Shown in pieces: positions 42,380 to 50,283 of a stretch of 64,000 nucleotides of DNA. The notes under the pieces were generated by a model that searched no databases, was not told the origin of the DNA, and saw nothing but the letters and a program-made list of their open reading frames with translations. The stretch comes from Solibacillus sp. FSL H8-0538. GTDB taxonomy: Bacteria; Bacillota; Bacilli; Bacillales_A; Planococcaceae. The stretch lies in assembly GCF_038003525.1 (NCBI RefSeq), contig NZ_JBBOPI010000001.1, positions 1,789,001-1,853,000 on the forward strand, in the 5' to 3' direction. The translations under genes and the position numbers were made by a program. Positions within the stretch are counted from its first letter, which is position 1. Each line of letters begins with the position of its first letter.

Positions 42380-45300
42380 GTGAGATCTCTAGTAAACTTC
42401 GTCCTGAAAAACAAGCTCGCAGTATGGTTATTAACAATCATCATTACTGTTTCGGGTATTTATTCAGCGACACGCATGAAAATGGAAACCATTCCGGATA
42501 TTTCGATTCCTTACTTAATGGTTATGGACATTTATCCTGGGGCAACTCCAGAGCAAGTGATGGAAGGTGTATCTATACCTTTAGAAAAAGCAATTGAAAA
42601 TTTAGAAGACATTAAAGGTGTTTACTCTACATCGAGCTCGAACATGTCTAGTATTCAAGTTGAATATGAATACGGCATTGATATGGACGAGAAAAAACGT
42701 CAGTTAGAGTCAGCACTGGATGCAGTAACATTACCTGAAGGTGCACAAGAGCCGACAATTATGGCGATTAGCATGAATATGATGCCAGTTGTTGCGTTAT
42801 CTGTTAGTAGTTCAGAAGAAGATATTGTTGAATTAACATCAACAGTAGAAAACATGCTACTGCCAAAAATCGAAAAAATTGAAGGTGTCGCATCTGCCAC
42901 GATTACTGGGCAGCATATTGAAGAAGTAGCCTTCACTTATAATCAAGAAAAAATGGCTAAACTTGGGCTAACTGAAGAAACAGTGAAACAAATGATCCAA
43001 GCAAGTGATTTAGCGATGTCTCTAGGTTTATATGAGTTTGAAGCAGGCGAGCAAGTTGTTTCAATAGACGGTAAATTTACGACACTCAAAGACTTAAAAG
43101 GCTTGTTAGTTCCGGTAACACCTTCTGCAGCAAATCCATCACCATTTGTTACATTAGGTGATATCGCTACTATCGAAACAGTTGGTCGTGTACAATCCGT
43201 CTCTCGTACGAACGGAGAAGATGCAATTGCGATCCAAATCGTGAAAGGTCAAGAAGCAAACACTGTAACGGTAGTAAATGCTGTTAAGGACCTAATCGAA
43301 GAAGAACAGGAACGCATTAGCGGTCTACATATTGATGTTACATTAGACCAAGGTGCGCCTATTGAAGATTCCGTTTTCACAATGATCGAGAAAGCGGTAT
43401 TCGGTGGACTAATCGCGGTACTAATTATTCTACTATTCTTACGTGATTTCAAATCAACAATTATTTCGATTATTTCAATTCCAGTTTCGATCTTTATTGC
43501 ATTACTGTTATTGAACTGGATGGACATTACGTTAAATATTATGACGCTCGGTGCGATTACCGTTGCGATTGGTCGTGTCATTGATGACTCAATCGTCGTA
43601 GTTGAAAATATTTATCGTCGTATGCATTTAGAAAAAGAAAAATTATCTGGCCGCGCACTGATTCGTGAGGCAACGCTTGAAATGTTTAAACCAATTATGT
43701 CGTCTACGCTTGTAACGGTGGCTGTATTTGCACCCTTATTATTCGTTGGAGGTATGGTTGGTGAGTTATTTATGCCATTCGCTTTAACGATGGCTTTTGC
43801 ATTAGGCGCGTCTCTGCTTGTAGCGATTACAATCGTACCAGCGTTATCTCATTTCCTATTCCGCAAAAAACTATATAGCGAAAAAACAGCAGGCAACCAT
43901 AAAGAAGTCGGCAAGCTTGCATTATGGTATAAAGGTATTTTAGAAAAAGTACTAAACCATAAAATCATCACATCAATTATTGCAGTAGTACTATTAGGTA
44001 GTTCACTTGCATTAACACCACTAATTGGTTTTAGCTTCATGGGTTCTGAGGAAGAAAAAGTAATGTACTTAACGTACACACCAAAAACAGGCGAACTGAA
44101 AGATAAAACACTTGAAAATGTTGCAGCGATCGAAGAAGAGCTAATAAAACACGAAGATATTAATATTGTGCAAGTATCCGTAACAGATAGCGACAGTGTT
44201 GATATGGCATCTGCTATGATGGGCGGCGGCGCTGGTGGTGCATTGATGTACCTAATTTTTGACCCAGAAATGGAAGACTTCCCAGCAGCACGTGAAGAAA
44301 TCGAAGAATATTTATTTAATATTGGGCAATCGGGAGAATGGAAGACACAAAACTTCTCAGCCATGTCTATGTCATCAAACGAGGTAACATATACATTTTA
44401 TAGTGAAGACTTAGATAAATTAAATACAACTGTACAACAGGCAGAACAGGCATTACTGAAAGTAGAAGGCCTTGAAGACATTGAATCAAATGCTGAAAAC
44501 GCTTATGTAGAAAACGTCTTTAAAGTAGACCAAAAAGAAGTGCTACAATACGGCTTAACTACAGGTCAAATTGTTATGGCATTATCGACTACAGCTATCA
44601 AAGAAGTACTAACAACTGTAGTAAAGGACGGCAATGAACTTGAAGTCATCGTACAGCAAGAACAAGCATCAATCCCAAAAACATTAGATGAATTACTAGC
44701 GACAGAAATTCAAACAGCAGTTGGTCCAATGCCACTTTCACAACTTGTTACAGTGGAAGAAGACACAGCATTAAACACACTAGCTCGTAGCAAAGGTGAA
44801 TACTATGCGAGTGTAACAGCAAAAATTTTAGACGATGATATTTCAAAAGCAACGTCTGCAGCAGATAAAGAAATAGATAAACTTGATTTACCAAAAGGCG
44901 TAACGATGGGTGTTGGCGGTGTTGCTGCAGATATGGCAGAAACATTTACACAACTTGGAATTGCGATGCTTGCTGCGATTGCGATCGTTTACTTCATCTT
45001 AGTTGTCACATTCGGTGAAGGTCTTGCACCATTTGCGATTCTATTCTCATTACCGTTCACAGTTATCGGATCTTGGGTAGGGTTACTACTTGCAGGCGAA
45101 ACGATTTCAGTATCGGTTCTGATGGGGCTACTCATGTTGATCGGTATTGTGGTCACGAATGCGATTGTACTTGTTGACCGCATAATCAAAATGGAGCATG
45201 CTGGAATGACAATGCGCGAGGCCATTTTAGAAGCCGGGGCAACACGTTTACGTCCAATTCTGATGACGGCGATCGCGACAATTGGTGCTTTAGTGCCAAT

Positions 45301-45466
45301 GTTATTTGGTGCTGGTGGTGGCGGCCTAATTTCTAAAGGTCTTGCAGTTACCGTAATTGGCGGTTTAACAAGTTCAACAATTTTGACACTTGTTATCGTA
45401 CCAATCGTATACGAAGTGTTATCAAAACTATTCAAGAAAAATCGTAAAGATATCGAAGAAAACTAA
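42380..45466 (+). CDS. swrC: RND-family efflux transporter (SwrC/AcrB-like)
   Basis: A 1028-residue resistance-nodulation-division pump with 12 membrane helices and two large periplasm-type loops. It starts LVNFVLKNKLAVWLLTIIITVSG, contains the proton-relay ITVAIGRVIDDSIVVVENIYRRM, and repeats the pattern in the second half (GIVVTNAIVLVDRIIKMEHAGMTMREAILEAGATRLRPILMTA). In B. subtilis SwrC (YerP) exports surfactin and other amphiphiles. Substrate here is inferred only from homology and from the TetR neighbour. GTG 42380 is the start. A strong terminator follows. Confidence 0.9.
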   Translation: MRSLVNFVLKNKLAVWLLTIIITVSGIYSATRMKMETIPDISIPYLMVMDIYPGATPEQVMEGVSIPLEKAIENLEDIKGVYSTSSSNMSSIQVEYEYGIDMDEKKRQLESALDAVTLPEGAQEPTIMAISMNMMPVVALSVSSSEEDIVELTSTVENMLLPKIEKIEGVASATITGQHIEEVAFTYNQEKMAKLGLTEETVKQMIQASDLAMSLGLYEFEAGEQVVSIDGKFTTLKDLKGLLVPVTPSAANPSPFVTLGDIATIETVGRVQSVSRTNGEDAIAIQIVKGQEANTVTVVNAVKDLIEEEQERISGLHIDVTLDQGAPIEDSVFTMIEKAVFGGLIAVLIILLFLRDFKSTIISIISIPVSIFIALLLLNWMDITLNIMTLGAITVAIGRVIDDSIVVVENIYRRMHLEKEKLSGRALIREATLEMFKPIMSSTLVTVAVFAPLLFVGGMVGELFMPFALTMAFALGASLLVAITIVPALSHFLFRKKLYSEKTAGNHKEVGKLALWYKGILEKVLNHKIITSIIAVVLLGSSLALTPLIGFSFMGSEEEKVMYLTYTPKTGELKDKTLENVAAIEEELIKHEDINIVQVSVTDSDSVDMASAMMGGGAGGALMYLIFDPEMEDFPAAREEIEEYLFNIGQSGEWKTQNFSAMSMSSNEVTYTFYSEDLDKLNTTVQQAEQALLKVEGLEDIESNAENAYVENVFKVDQKEVLQYGLTTGQIVMALSTTAIKEVLTTVVKDGNELEVIVQQEQASIPKTLDELLATEIQTAVGPMPLSQLVTVEEDTALNTLARSKGEYYASVTAKILDDDISKATSAADKEIDKLDLPKGVTMGVGGVAADMAETFTQLGIAMLAAIAIVYFILVVTFGEGLAPFAILFSLPFTVIGSWVGLLLAGETISVSVLMGLLMLIGIVVTNAIVLVDRIIKMEHAGMTMREAILEAGATRLRPILMTAIATIGALVPMLFGAGGGGLISKGLAVTVIGGLTSSTILTLVIVPIVYEVLSKLFKKNRKDIEEN

Positions 45467-45477
45467 TAACTGATTTT

Positions 45478-45515
45478 TACAGCCTGCGAGGTTTATTCGC
45501 AGGCTGTTTTTTTGC
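45478..45515 (+). terminator. Terminator of RND gene
   Basis: ACAGCCTGCGA pairs with TCGCAGGCTGT over an 8-base loop, followed by seven T. Confidence 0.94.
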
Positions 45516-45645
45516 GATTATTGCAATGTTTTTGAATGAATTTAACAAATATTTCTATTTCACCAATATTTCTCACTTTCTTCATTCTTATTTCACAGCT
45601 GTTATTTATGATAGTTACAGATTAAATATTTGGAGGTAAGTCGAA

Positions 45646-46293
45646 ATGAAAAAGTTTTTATTAGCAAGCGTGCCTGTAATTTTTTTGCTTGGCGCGTGTG
45701 GCTCAGATGAAGACGCTTTGAACAAAGATGAAGCGACGACAACTGAGGCGGTACAAGTAGAGAACGAACATGCGGAAGCCGAAGTTGCACTACAAGGTGA
45801 GCGTGAATGGGAAGTAGATGAACGCTTGCAAGAACCAGATGAACACACGATTTGTGAAATGTGTAATATGAAAGTGTATATGAAGGAAGAAGAAATGGGC
45901 GTGTTCTCTGCACAAGCTGTGAAAACGGACGGCTCGATTGCCTTTTATGATGATATCGGTTGCTTACTAAATGCAGAATATGCACATAAGGAAACAAATG
46001 AAAAATTCGTCCGTGATTATACAACGTTAAACTGGATCAATGTCGAAGAAGCTTACGGTGTAAAAACATCATTAAAATCTCCGATGAACTGGGGCTATAT
46101 TTTCTTTAAATATGAAGAAGATGCACTAAACTATATAACTGAAAATTCAGATGCAGTGTTAGCTGAACTTGAAACAATCCGTGAAGAAGGTATCACACGC
46201 TATGAGAAAAAACATGCGATGGACGGTAGCGAAACGCATGAAATGAACACAGACATGCACGGTGAAGCTTCAGAAGAATCTCATAATCATTAA
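45646..46293 (+). CDS. nosL: NosL-family copper lipoprotein with His-rich tail
   Basis: 215 residues. Lipobox LLGAC gives a lipid-modified Cys near residue 18. NosL motifs are ICEMCNMKVYM (metal-binding Cys/Met) and FYDDIGCLL, followed by NWGYIFFKYEEDALNY. An acidic linker precedes the domain, and the C-terminus is His/Glu/Met-rich (HEMNTDMHGEASEESHNH), suggesting extra metal binding. NosL delivers Cu(I) to nitrous oxide reductase. TGGAGG precedes ATG 45646. It is separated from nosD by a terminator and a repeat element, and a second, plainer NosL lies at 47598. Confidence 0.87.
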   Translation: MKKFLLASVPVIFLLGACGSDEDALNKDEATTTEAVQVENEHAEAEVALQGEREWEVDERLQEPDEHTICEMCNMKVYMKEEEMGVFSAQAVKTDGSIAFYDDIGCLLNAEYAHKETNEKFVRDYTTLNWINVEEAYGVKTSLKSPMNWGYIFFKYEEDALNYITENSDAVLAELETIREEGITRYEKKHAMDGSETHEMNTDMHGEASEESHNH

Positions 46294-46299
46294 TATAGA

Positions 46300-46333
46300 T
46301 AAATAAACTAGTGAACCCACTAGTTTATTTTTC
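46300..46333 (+). terminator. Terminator after first nosL
   Basis: AACTAGTGAACCCACTAGTTTATTTTTC has a 7-bp stem (AACTAGT/ACTAGTT) followed by a T-rich run. The repeat copy D begins immediately after. Confidence 0.8.
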
Positions 46334-46396
46334 GTGGTCAAGAAACACATAAGAAAGGACAACCATTCACCTAATTTAGGGCGATGTGTCTTTCTA
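46334..46396 (+). repeat. Post-terminator repeat, copy D, in nosD leader
   Basis: GTGGTCAAGAAACACATAAG, then AAAGGACAACC, a shortened loop and GGGCGATGTGTCTTTCTA. GGAGG, the nosD ribosome site, comes 3 bases later. The first hairpin is lost but the flanking AAAGGACA/TGTCTTT arms are kept. Confidence 0.65.
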
Positions 46397-46407
46397 TTGG
46401 AGGCATT

Positions 46408-47601
46408 ATGAAATCTAAACTAATGTTATTATTATTGCTGTACTTTTTAGTAAAGGCTAATTCTTGCTTTGCAGAATCTTTACAGCCATTGATCGATGCT
46501 ACTCCTAGCGGTGGCCAGCTCCAGCTTGAAAATAAAGCCTACAATGGACCTGGGACGATTACCAAGCCTATTAAAATTATTGGCGATGAAGAAACAGTAA
46601 TTCGCGCAGAAACAACAGCCATTATAATAAAAAATACAACGAACGTTACATTACAAAATCTTCATATACCGAATAGCCATGAAGGTGTAAAAGTATTCGA
46701 GAGTGAAAATATTGTGTTCCAGCAGCTAGAAATTATCGGTGGGGACGGACATTATTCTAAAAAAGGGAATGGTATATCCTTTTATAATGTCAAAAATGCT
46801 ACGGTTACACATAGTTTGATTCAATCGATGCAGGACGGAATTTATTTGGAGTCTAGTGAGGCACTAACAATTGAAGACAACCAATTACTGAACGGACGCT
46901 ATGGCATCCACTTTATGTACTCGAACAATGCAGAAGTCATGGATAACCGAGCCGCGGATAATGTAACCGGCATGATGGTAATGATGGTGGATCAATTAAC
47001 AATTCATCACAATACAATTGAGCAGCAAAACAACTTAAATAGTAATGGGGTGTTCCTGTATGAAGTATCGAATGTCGATGTGCAAAATAATGTGATTCGT
47101 GAAAATACGATTGGACTCATTTTACAGAAAGTTGTGGACAGTAGTATGACGGCCAATTCCTTTTACGCAAATGGCACAGCCGTACAGGCAATGAAATCTG
47201 GGTGCGTCTCACTTCGTGAAAATACGTTTAGTGCCAATATTTTATCAGCACGCTCTGATGCTGAAGGCGCAATTTTTGAACAGAATACTTACGATGATTA
47301 CAAGGGCAATGATTTTGATGGAAATGGCATAGGAGATACAGCACATGCACTTGCCCAAAGCTTTGGTCAGTGGATGATACGTCAGCCTTCGTATCAATAT
47401 TTCATTGAATCACCAAGTGTTGTCTTACTAAACACTTTAGATGCGCAAATTAATCATACAAGTGAGCAAACGTTAACTGACAGTACCCCGAAAATAACCG
47501 AGGCAGGCAGTATACAATGGAAACTGAATTTTCAGCAGCTATTGGTCGGAATTAGCGGGTTATTATTGACTTTGTTTTTATGGAGGAAGAACATTCAATG
47601 A
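46408..47601 (+). CDS. nosD: NosD-like periplasmic copper-maturation protein
   Basis: 397 residues. A signal peptide (MKSKLMLLLLLYFLVKANSCFA), a parallel beta-helix of right-handed repeats (e.g. NATVTHSLIQSMQDGIYLESSEALTIEDNQLL, GRYGIHFMYSNNAEVMDN) and a C-terminal membrane anchor (LVGISGLLLTLFLWRK). The carbohydrate-binding/sugar-hydrolysis-type helix is the NosD form needed for CuZ-site assembly in nitrous oxide reductase. Start ATG 46408 follows GGAGG by 7 bases. It is first in an overlapping block nosD-L-Y-F-tlpA. Confidence 0.9.
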   Translation: MKSKLMLLLLLYFLVKANSCFAESLQPLIDATPSGGQLQLENKAYNGPGTITKPIKIIGDEETVIRAETTAIIIKNTTNVTLQNLHIPNSHEGVKVFESENIVFQQLEIIGGDGHYSKKGNGISFYNVKNATVTHSLIQSMQDGIYLESSEALTIEDNQLLNGRYGIHFMYSNNAEVMDNRAADNVTGMMVMMVDQLTIHHNTIEQQNNLNSNGVFLYEVSNVDVQNNVIRENTIGLILQKVVDSSMTANSFYANGTAVQAMKSGCVSLRENTFSANILSARSDAEGAIFEQNTYDDYKGNDFDGNGIGDTAHALAQSFGQWMIRQPSYQYFIESPSVVLLNTLDAQINHTSEQTLTDSTPKITEAGSIQWKLNFQQLLVGISGLLLTLFLWRKNIQ

Positions 47602-48047
47602 AAAAACTACTCTTTATACTGACAGCCTGCTTCTTAGTTGGTTGCAGTGAGCAAACATACGAACCACATGATATTAAACCCGAAACAGATATTTGTAAAA
47701 TTTGTAATATGAGCATTACCCATTCCGAATTTGCAGGTCAAATTGCGTTTAAAAACGGCGATTATGATGTGTACGACGATATCGGTTGTTTAATGAGCTA
47801 TATTATTGACAACGGGGATGCCGAAATTGGAAAAGCATTCATTAAAGATGCAAATACTAATGTTTGGATGGATGTATATAGTGCTACTTACATTTACTCA
47901 CAAGACTACTGGACTCCGATGAATTATGGGATTTTGGCATTTGGTGATGAACAAGCTGCGGATGCATACATGGCGGAACATGGTGAAGGTCAAAAACTTC
48001 AATATGAAGACCTGCTAACATTTAAGTGGGGGATTCATGTACATTGA
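47598..48047 (+). CDS. nosL: Second NosL-family copper lipoprotein
   Basis: 149 residues. Lipobox LVGC, then ICKICNMSITHSEF and YDDIGCLMSYI. It lacks the acidic linker and His-rich tail of the NosL at 45646, and is the plain form. GGAGGAAG sets ATG 47598, which overlaps the nosD stop by 4 bases (ATGA). Two NosL copies in one locus is unusual and suggests separate metal-loading roles. Confidence 0.87.
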   Translation: MKKLLFILTACFLVGCSEQTYEPHDIKPETDICKICNMSITHSEFAGQIAFKNGDYDVYDDIGCLMSYIIDNGDAEIGKAFIKDANTNVWMDVYSATYIYSQDYWTPMNYGILAFGDEQAADAYMAEHGEGQKLQYEDLLTFKWGIHVH

Positions 48048-48862
48048 GGAATAAAAGCTTTATAGCGCTCGAATGTAAGCAGCTTTTCCGCAGCCGCTGG
48101 ATTCAAATAGTGAGCGTATTATTTACTGTACTTTTTACCTCTATTATTGTCATACAACAACTAGCCATGCCAGACATTGAAGGTTTTTCAAGACAAACCG
48201 CAGCATTATTAAACGGCTTGCTATTTTTACTACCACTGTTTTTATTAACACTTGGTAGTATGAATGTCGCAAGTGACGTAGAGACGGGCTGGTTCGGATT
48301 ATTAATGACTTATCCAGTAACGGTTTCGCAATATGTGCGCTCGAAGTATAGCGCTATTTTATTTACATTTAGTCTCATGGTCGTGCTCGCGCTCAGTGTA
48401 GTTTTTCTAATTGGGGGCAGTATTGGCGGGGTGAAGTTACCGCTCGTTTTTATATTCCTGACAACCGAAACGATTTTGATTTTTGCCTCCATTAGTGTTG
48501 CGCTCGGAAGTATGGTAAAAAATCGCTTACATGCCCTCGCCGTCGCACTAGGTGTATGGGTAGTGGTGACACTATTATTCTCGTATATTATTATGGCAGT
48601 TGGAACAGTCATTGCTGGACATATGCTACAAAAATTAACGATTGTACTCATTCATTTAAATCCACTGGAATGGATTCGCTTTAGCTATTTTTTATATACT
48701 GATCAAACAGCTGTGCTCGGTCCATCATTTTATGATTTTTCAAACTTCTATCAATCAACAGTCGGGTTGATTTTGTATGTCGTCTTCACAGCTTTATGGA
48801 TTGTAGTTCCGTTATTGTTTGCACGATTAAACTTGAGCAAAAAGGGAGGTAGTAACCGATGA
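48044..48862 (+). CDS. nosY: NosY-like ABC permease
   Basis: 272 residues, six membrane helices. The start LRNKSFIALECKQLFRSRWIQIVSVLFTVLFTS and SDVETGWFGLLMTYPVTVSQYVRSKY match NosY-type permeases. NosY with NosF forms an ABC transporter that acts with NosD in building the CuZ cluster. TTG 48044 overlaps the nosL stop (TTGA), with GGGGGA upstream; GTG 48026 lies inside nosL. Confidence 0.85.
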   Translation: MRNKSFIALECKQLFRSRWIQIVSVLFTVLFTSIIVIQQLAMPDIEGFSRQTAALLNGLLFLLPLFLLTLGSMNVASDVETGWFGLLMTYPVTVSQYVRSKYSAILFTFSLMVVLALSVVFLIGGSIGGVKLPLVFIFLTTETILIFASISVALGSMVKNRLHALAVALGVWVVVTLLFSYIIMAVGTVIAGHMLQKLTIVLIHLNPLEWIRFSYFLYTDQTAVLGPSFYDFSNFYQSTVGLILYVVFTALWIVVPLLFARLNLSKKGGSNR

Positions 48863-49542
48863 TTCACGTTCAACAAGTTTCAAAAGTATATAAAAACGGA
48901 CGCGGGTTGCACTCGCTGGATGTTACGCTTCATGAAGGACGAATTACCGCACTTGTTGGGGCAAACGGGGCAGGGAAAAGTACATTTATTCAGCTATTAA
49001 CAAAGCAGCTCTTTCCATCGAGTGGTGCGATTGACTGGCAAGATGTCAATGAAATCCGCTACATGCCGGATGATTTGCAGTTCCCTCCAACTTTAACTGC
49101 TCAGGAAATTTTGCAAATGCTCGGACGTTTAAAAGGAGCTACGCAGGAAGAACAGGACGCCGTATTAGAACAGGTAGGGTTAATGGATGCGAAAAAGTTA
49201 AAAATCGGTCACTTTTCTAAAGGCATGCGCCAGCGTCTAAATCTTGCACAAAGTTTACTCGGGAATGGTAAGTTTTTCATATTAGATGAACCGACAAATG
49301 GGCTGGATCCGTACTGGATTGCACGATTAAAAGATATGCTAATCGTCGAAAAAGCACGAGGTACAATTATAGTATTCTCAACGCATTTACTTTCACTCGC
49401 ACAAGAGCTGGCAGATGAGGTAGTACTCATTGACCAGGGGCGGCTACTTGCAAGAGGGTCTGTGCAGCAGCTACTTGATGAAAATAACTGCAATCATTTG
49501 GAGCAACTATGGCTTCAGTTTTATAAGGAGCGAACACTATGA
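48859..49542 (+). CDS. nosF: NosF-like ABC ATPase
   Basis: 227 residues. Walker A GANGAGKST, signature FSKGMRQRLNLAQ, Walker B FILDEPTNGLDP, H-loop FSTHLLSLAQ. It overlaps the nosY stop by 4 bases and the next gene by 4 bases. It powers the NosY permease. Confidence 0.9.
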   Translation: MIHVQQVSKVYKNGRGLHSLDVTLHEGRITALVGANGAGKSTFIQLLTKQLFPSSGAIDWQDVNEIRYMPDDLQFPPTLTAQEILQMLGRLKGATQEEQDAVLEQVGLMDAKKLKIGHFSKGMRQRLNLAQSLLGNGKFFILDEPTNGLDPYWIARLKDMLIVEKARGTIIVFSTHLLSLAQELADEVVLIDQGRLLARGSVQQLLDENNCNHLEQLWLQFYKERTL

Positions 49543-50072
49543 AGAAATGGATTGGACCAGCAATTATCCTCATTCTAGTAGGAATCTTTGTCTTCTCCTA
49601 TGGAACAAAAGAATCTGTTCCACAAAAAACGGAGCTGGCAATGGATGCAACAGGCAAACGTACGATGGTCGCTACTGATTTTTCATTATCCACGCTAGAC
49701 GGTCCTGACATGTCACTGAAAAGTACGCGCGGGAAAAAGGTCATTTTAAACTTTTGGGCAACTTGGTGTGAGCCTTGTCGAAGTGAAATGCCCCATATGC
49801 AGGCGTTTTATACTAACCATCAAGATGAATTCGAAATTTTAGCCGTGAATTTAACGCATAAAGATAATAGCATTGAGAAAATTACTAGCTTTGTAAAGAA
49901 CATGCAGCTTACATTCCCAGTTTTACTCGATGAAGAGGGAGATATAAGTACAAGGTACGGTGCTTTTACCGTTCCAACAACATTTATTTTAAATGAACAA
50001 GGTGAAATTTTGCATGAAATCGCTGGCCCCATGGACGAAGCTTTTTTAGACAAGCTTTTGGTGGAAGAATAA
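49539..50072 (+). CDS. TlpA/ResA-like membrane thioredoxin of the nos operon
   Basis: 177 residues. N-terminal anchor (WIGPAIILILVGIFVFSYG) and thioredoxin domain with WCEPC (Cys77/Cys80) and TVPTTFI. It overlaps nosF by 4 bases (ATGA), so it belongs to the maturation operon. It probably keeps NosL Cys ligands or copper-site Cys residues reduced outside the membrane. It is a paralogue of the WCPPC protein at 33848. Its last codons coincide with the head of a dispersed repeat (GTGGAAGAATAA). Confidence 0.88.
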   Translation: MKKWIGPAIILILVGIFVFSYGTKESVPQKTELAMDATGKRTMVATDFSLSTLDGPDMSLKSTRGKKVILNFWATWCEPCRSEMPHMQAFYTNHQDEFEILAVNLTHKDNSIEKITSFVKNMQLTFPVLLDEEGDISTRYGAFTVPTTFILNEQGEILHEIAGPMDEAFLDKLLVEE

Positions 50073-50110
50073 GTTCAAAGGAATATAGGACATCATCTCG
50101 CCCTATTCCT
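50060..50110 (+). repeat. Repeat fragment F, overlapping the end of the tlpA-like gene
   Basis: GTGGAAGAATAA supplies the last codons and stop of the gene. ATAGGACATCATCTCGCCCTATTCC then matches the 5' arm and loop of the second hairpin; the 3' arm is missing. A complete copy E lies about 75 bases downstream, so these could be a tandem pair. Confidence 0.55.
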
Positions 50111-50184
50111 TTTAACAACAAATAATTGGTATAATTTGACTTTATTTGCACGCTCATTTATAAAAAAGAGAGAGACTATTTTTT

Positions 50185-50266
50185 GTGGTAAAGAAAGTAC
50201 CACTTTTTTTACCGCAGGATAAAGGACAACCTATCGCACTATTTTGGATAGAGATATGTCTTTCTA
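50185..50266 (+). repeat. Post-terminator repeat, copy E, in leader of alcohol dehydrogenase
   Basis: GTGGTA (50185-50190) pairs with TACCAC (50198-50203), where other copies have GTGGAT/ATCCAC: a compensatory change that supports an RNA fold. Then ATAAAGGACAACC, CGCACTATTTTGGATAG and ATATGTCTTTCTAA. The ribosome site GGGGGG follows 8 bases later. Confidence 0.7.
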
Positions 50267-50283
50267 AGAAATGGGGGGTTATA

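Noticed and set aside
42700-45435. Minus-strand open frames of 78-171 codons in the RND pump gene
   Set aside because: They lack ribosome sites, mirror hydrophobic helix repeats and have no recognisable domain.
45602-46024. Minus-strand frames rich in Ser, Cys and His opposite nosL
   Set aside because: Composition is the complement of an acidic linker and His-rich domain; no start signal.
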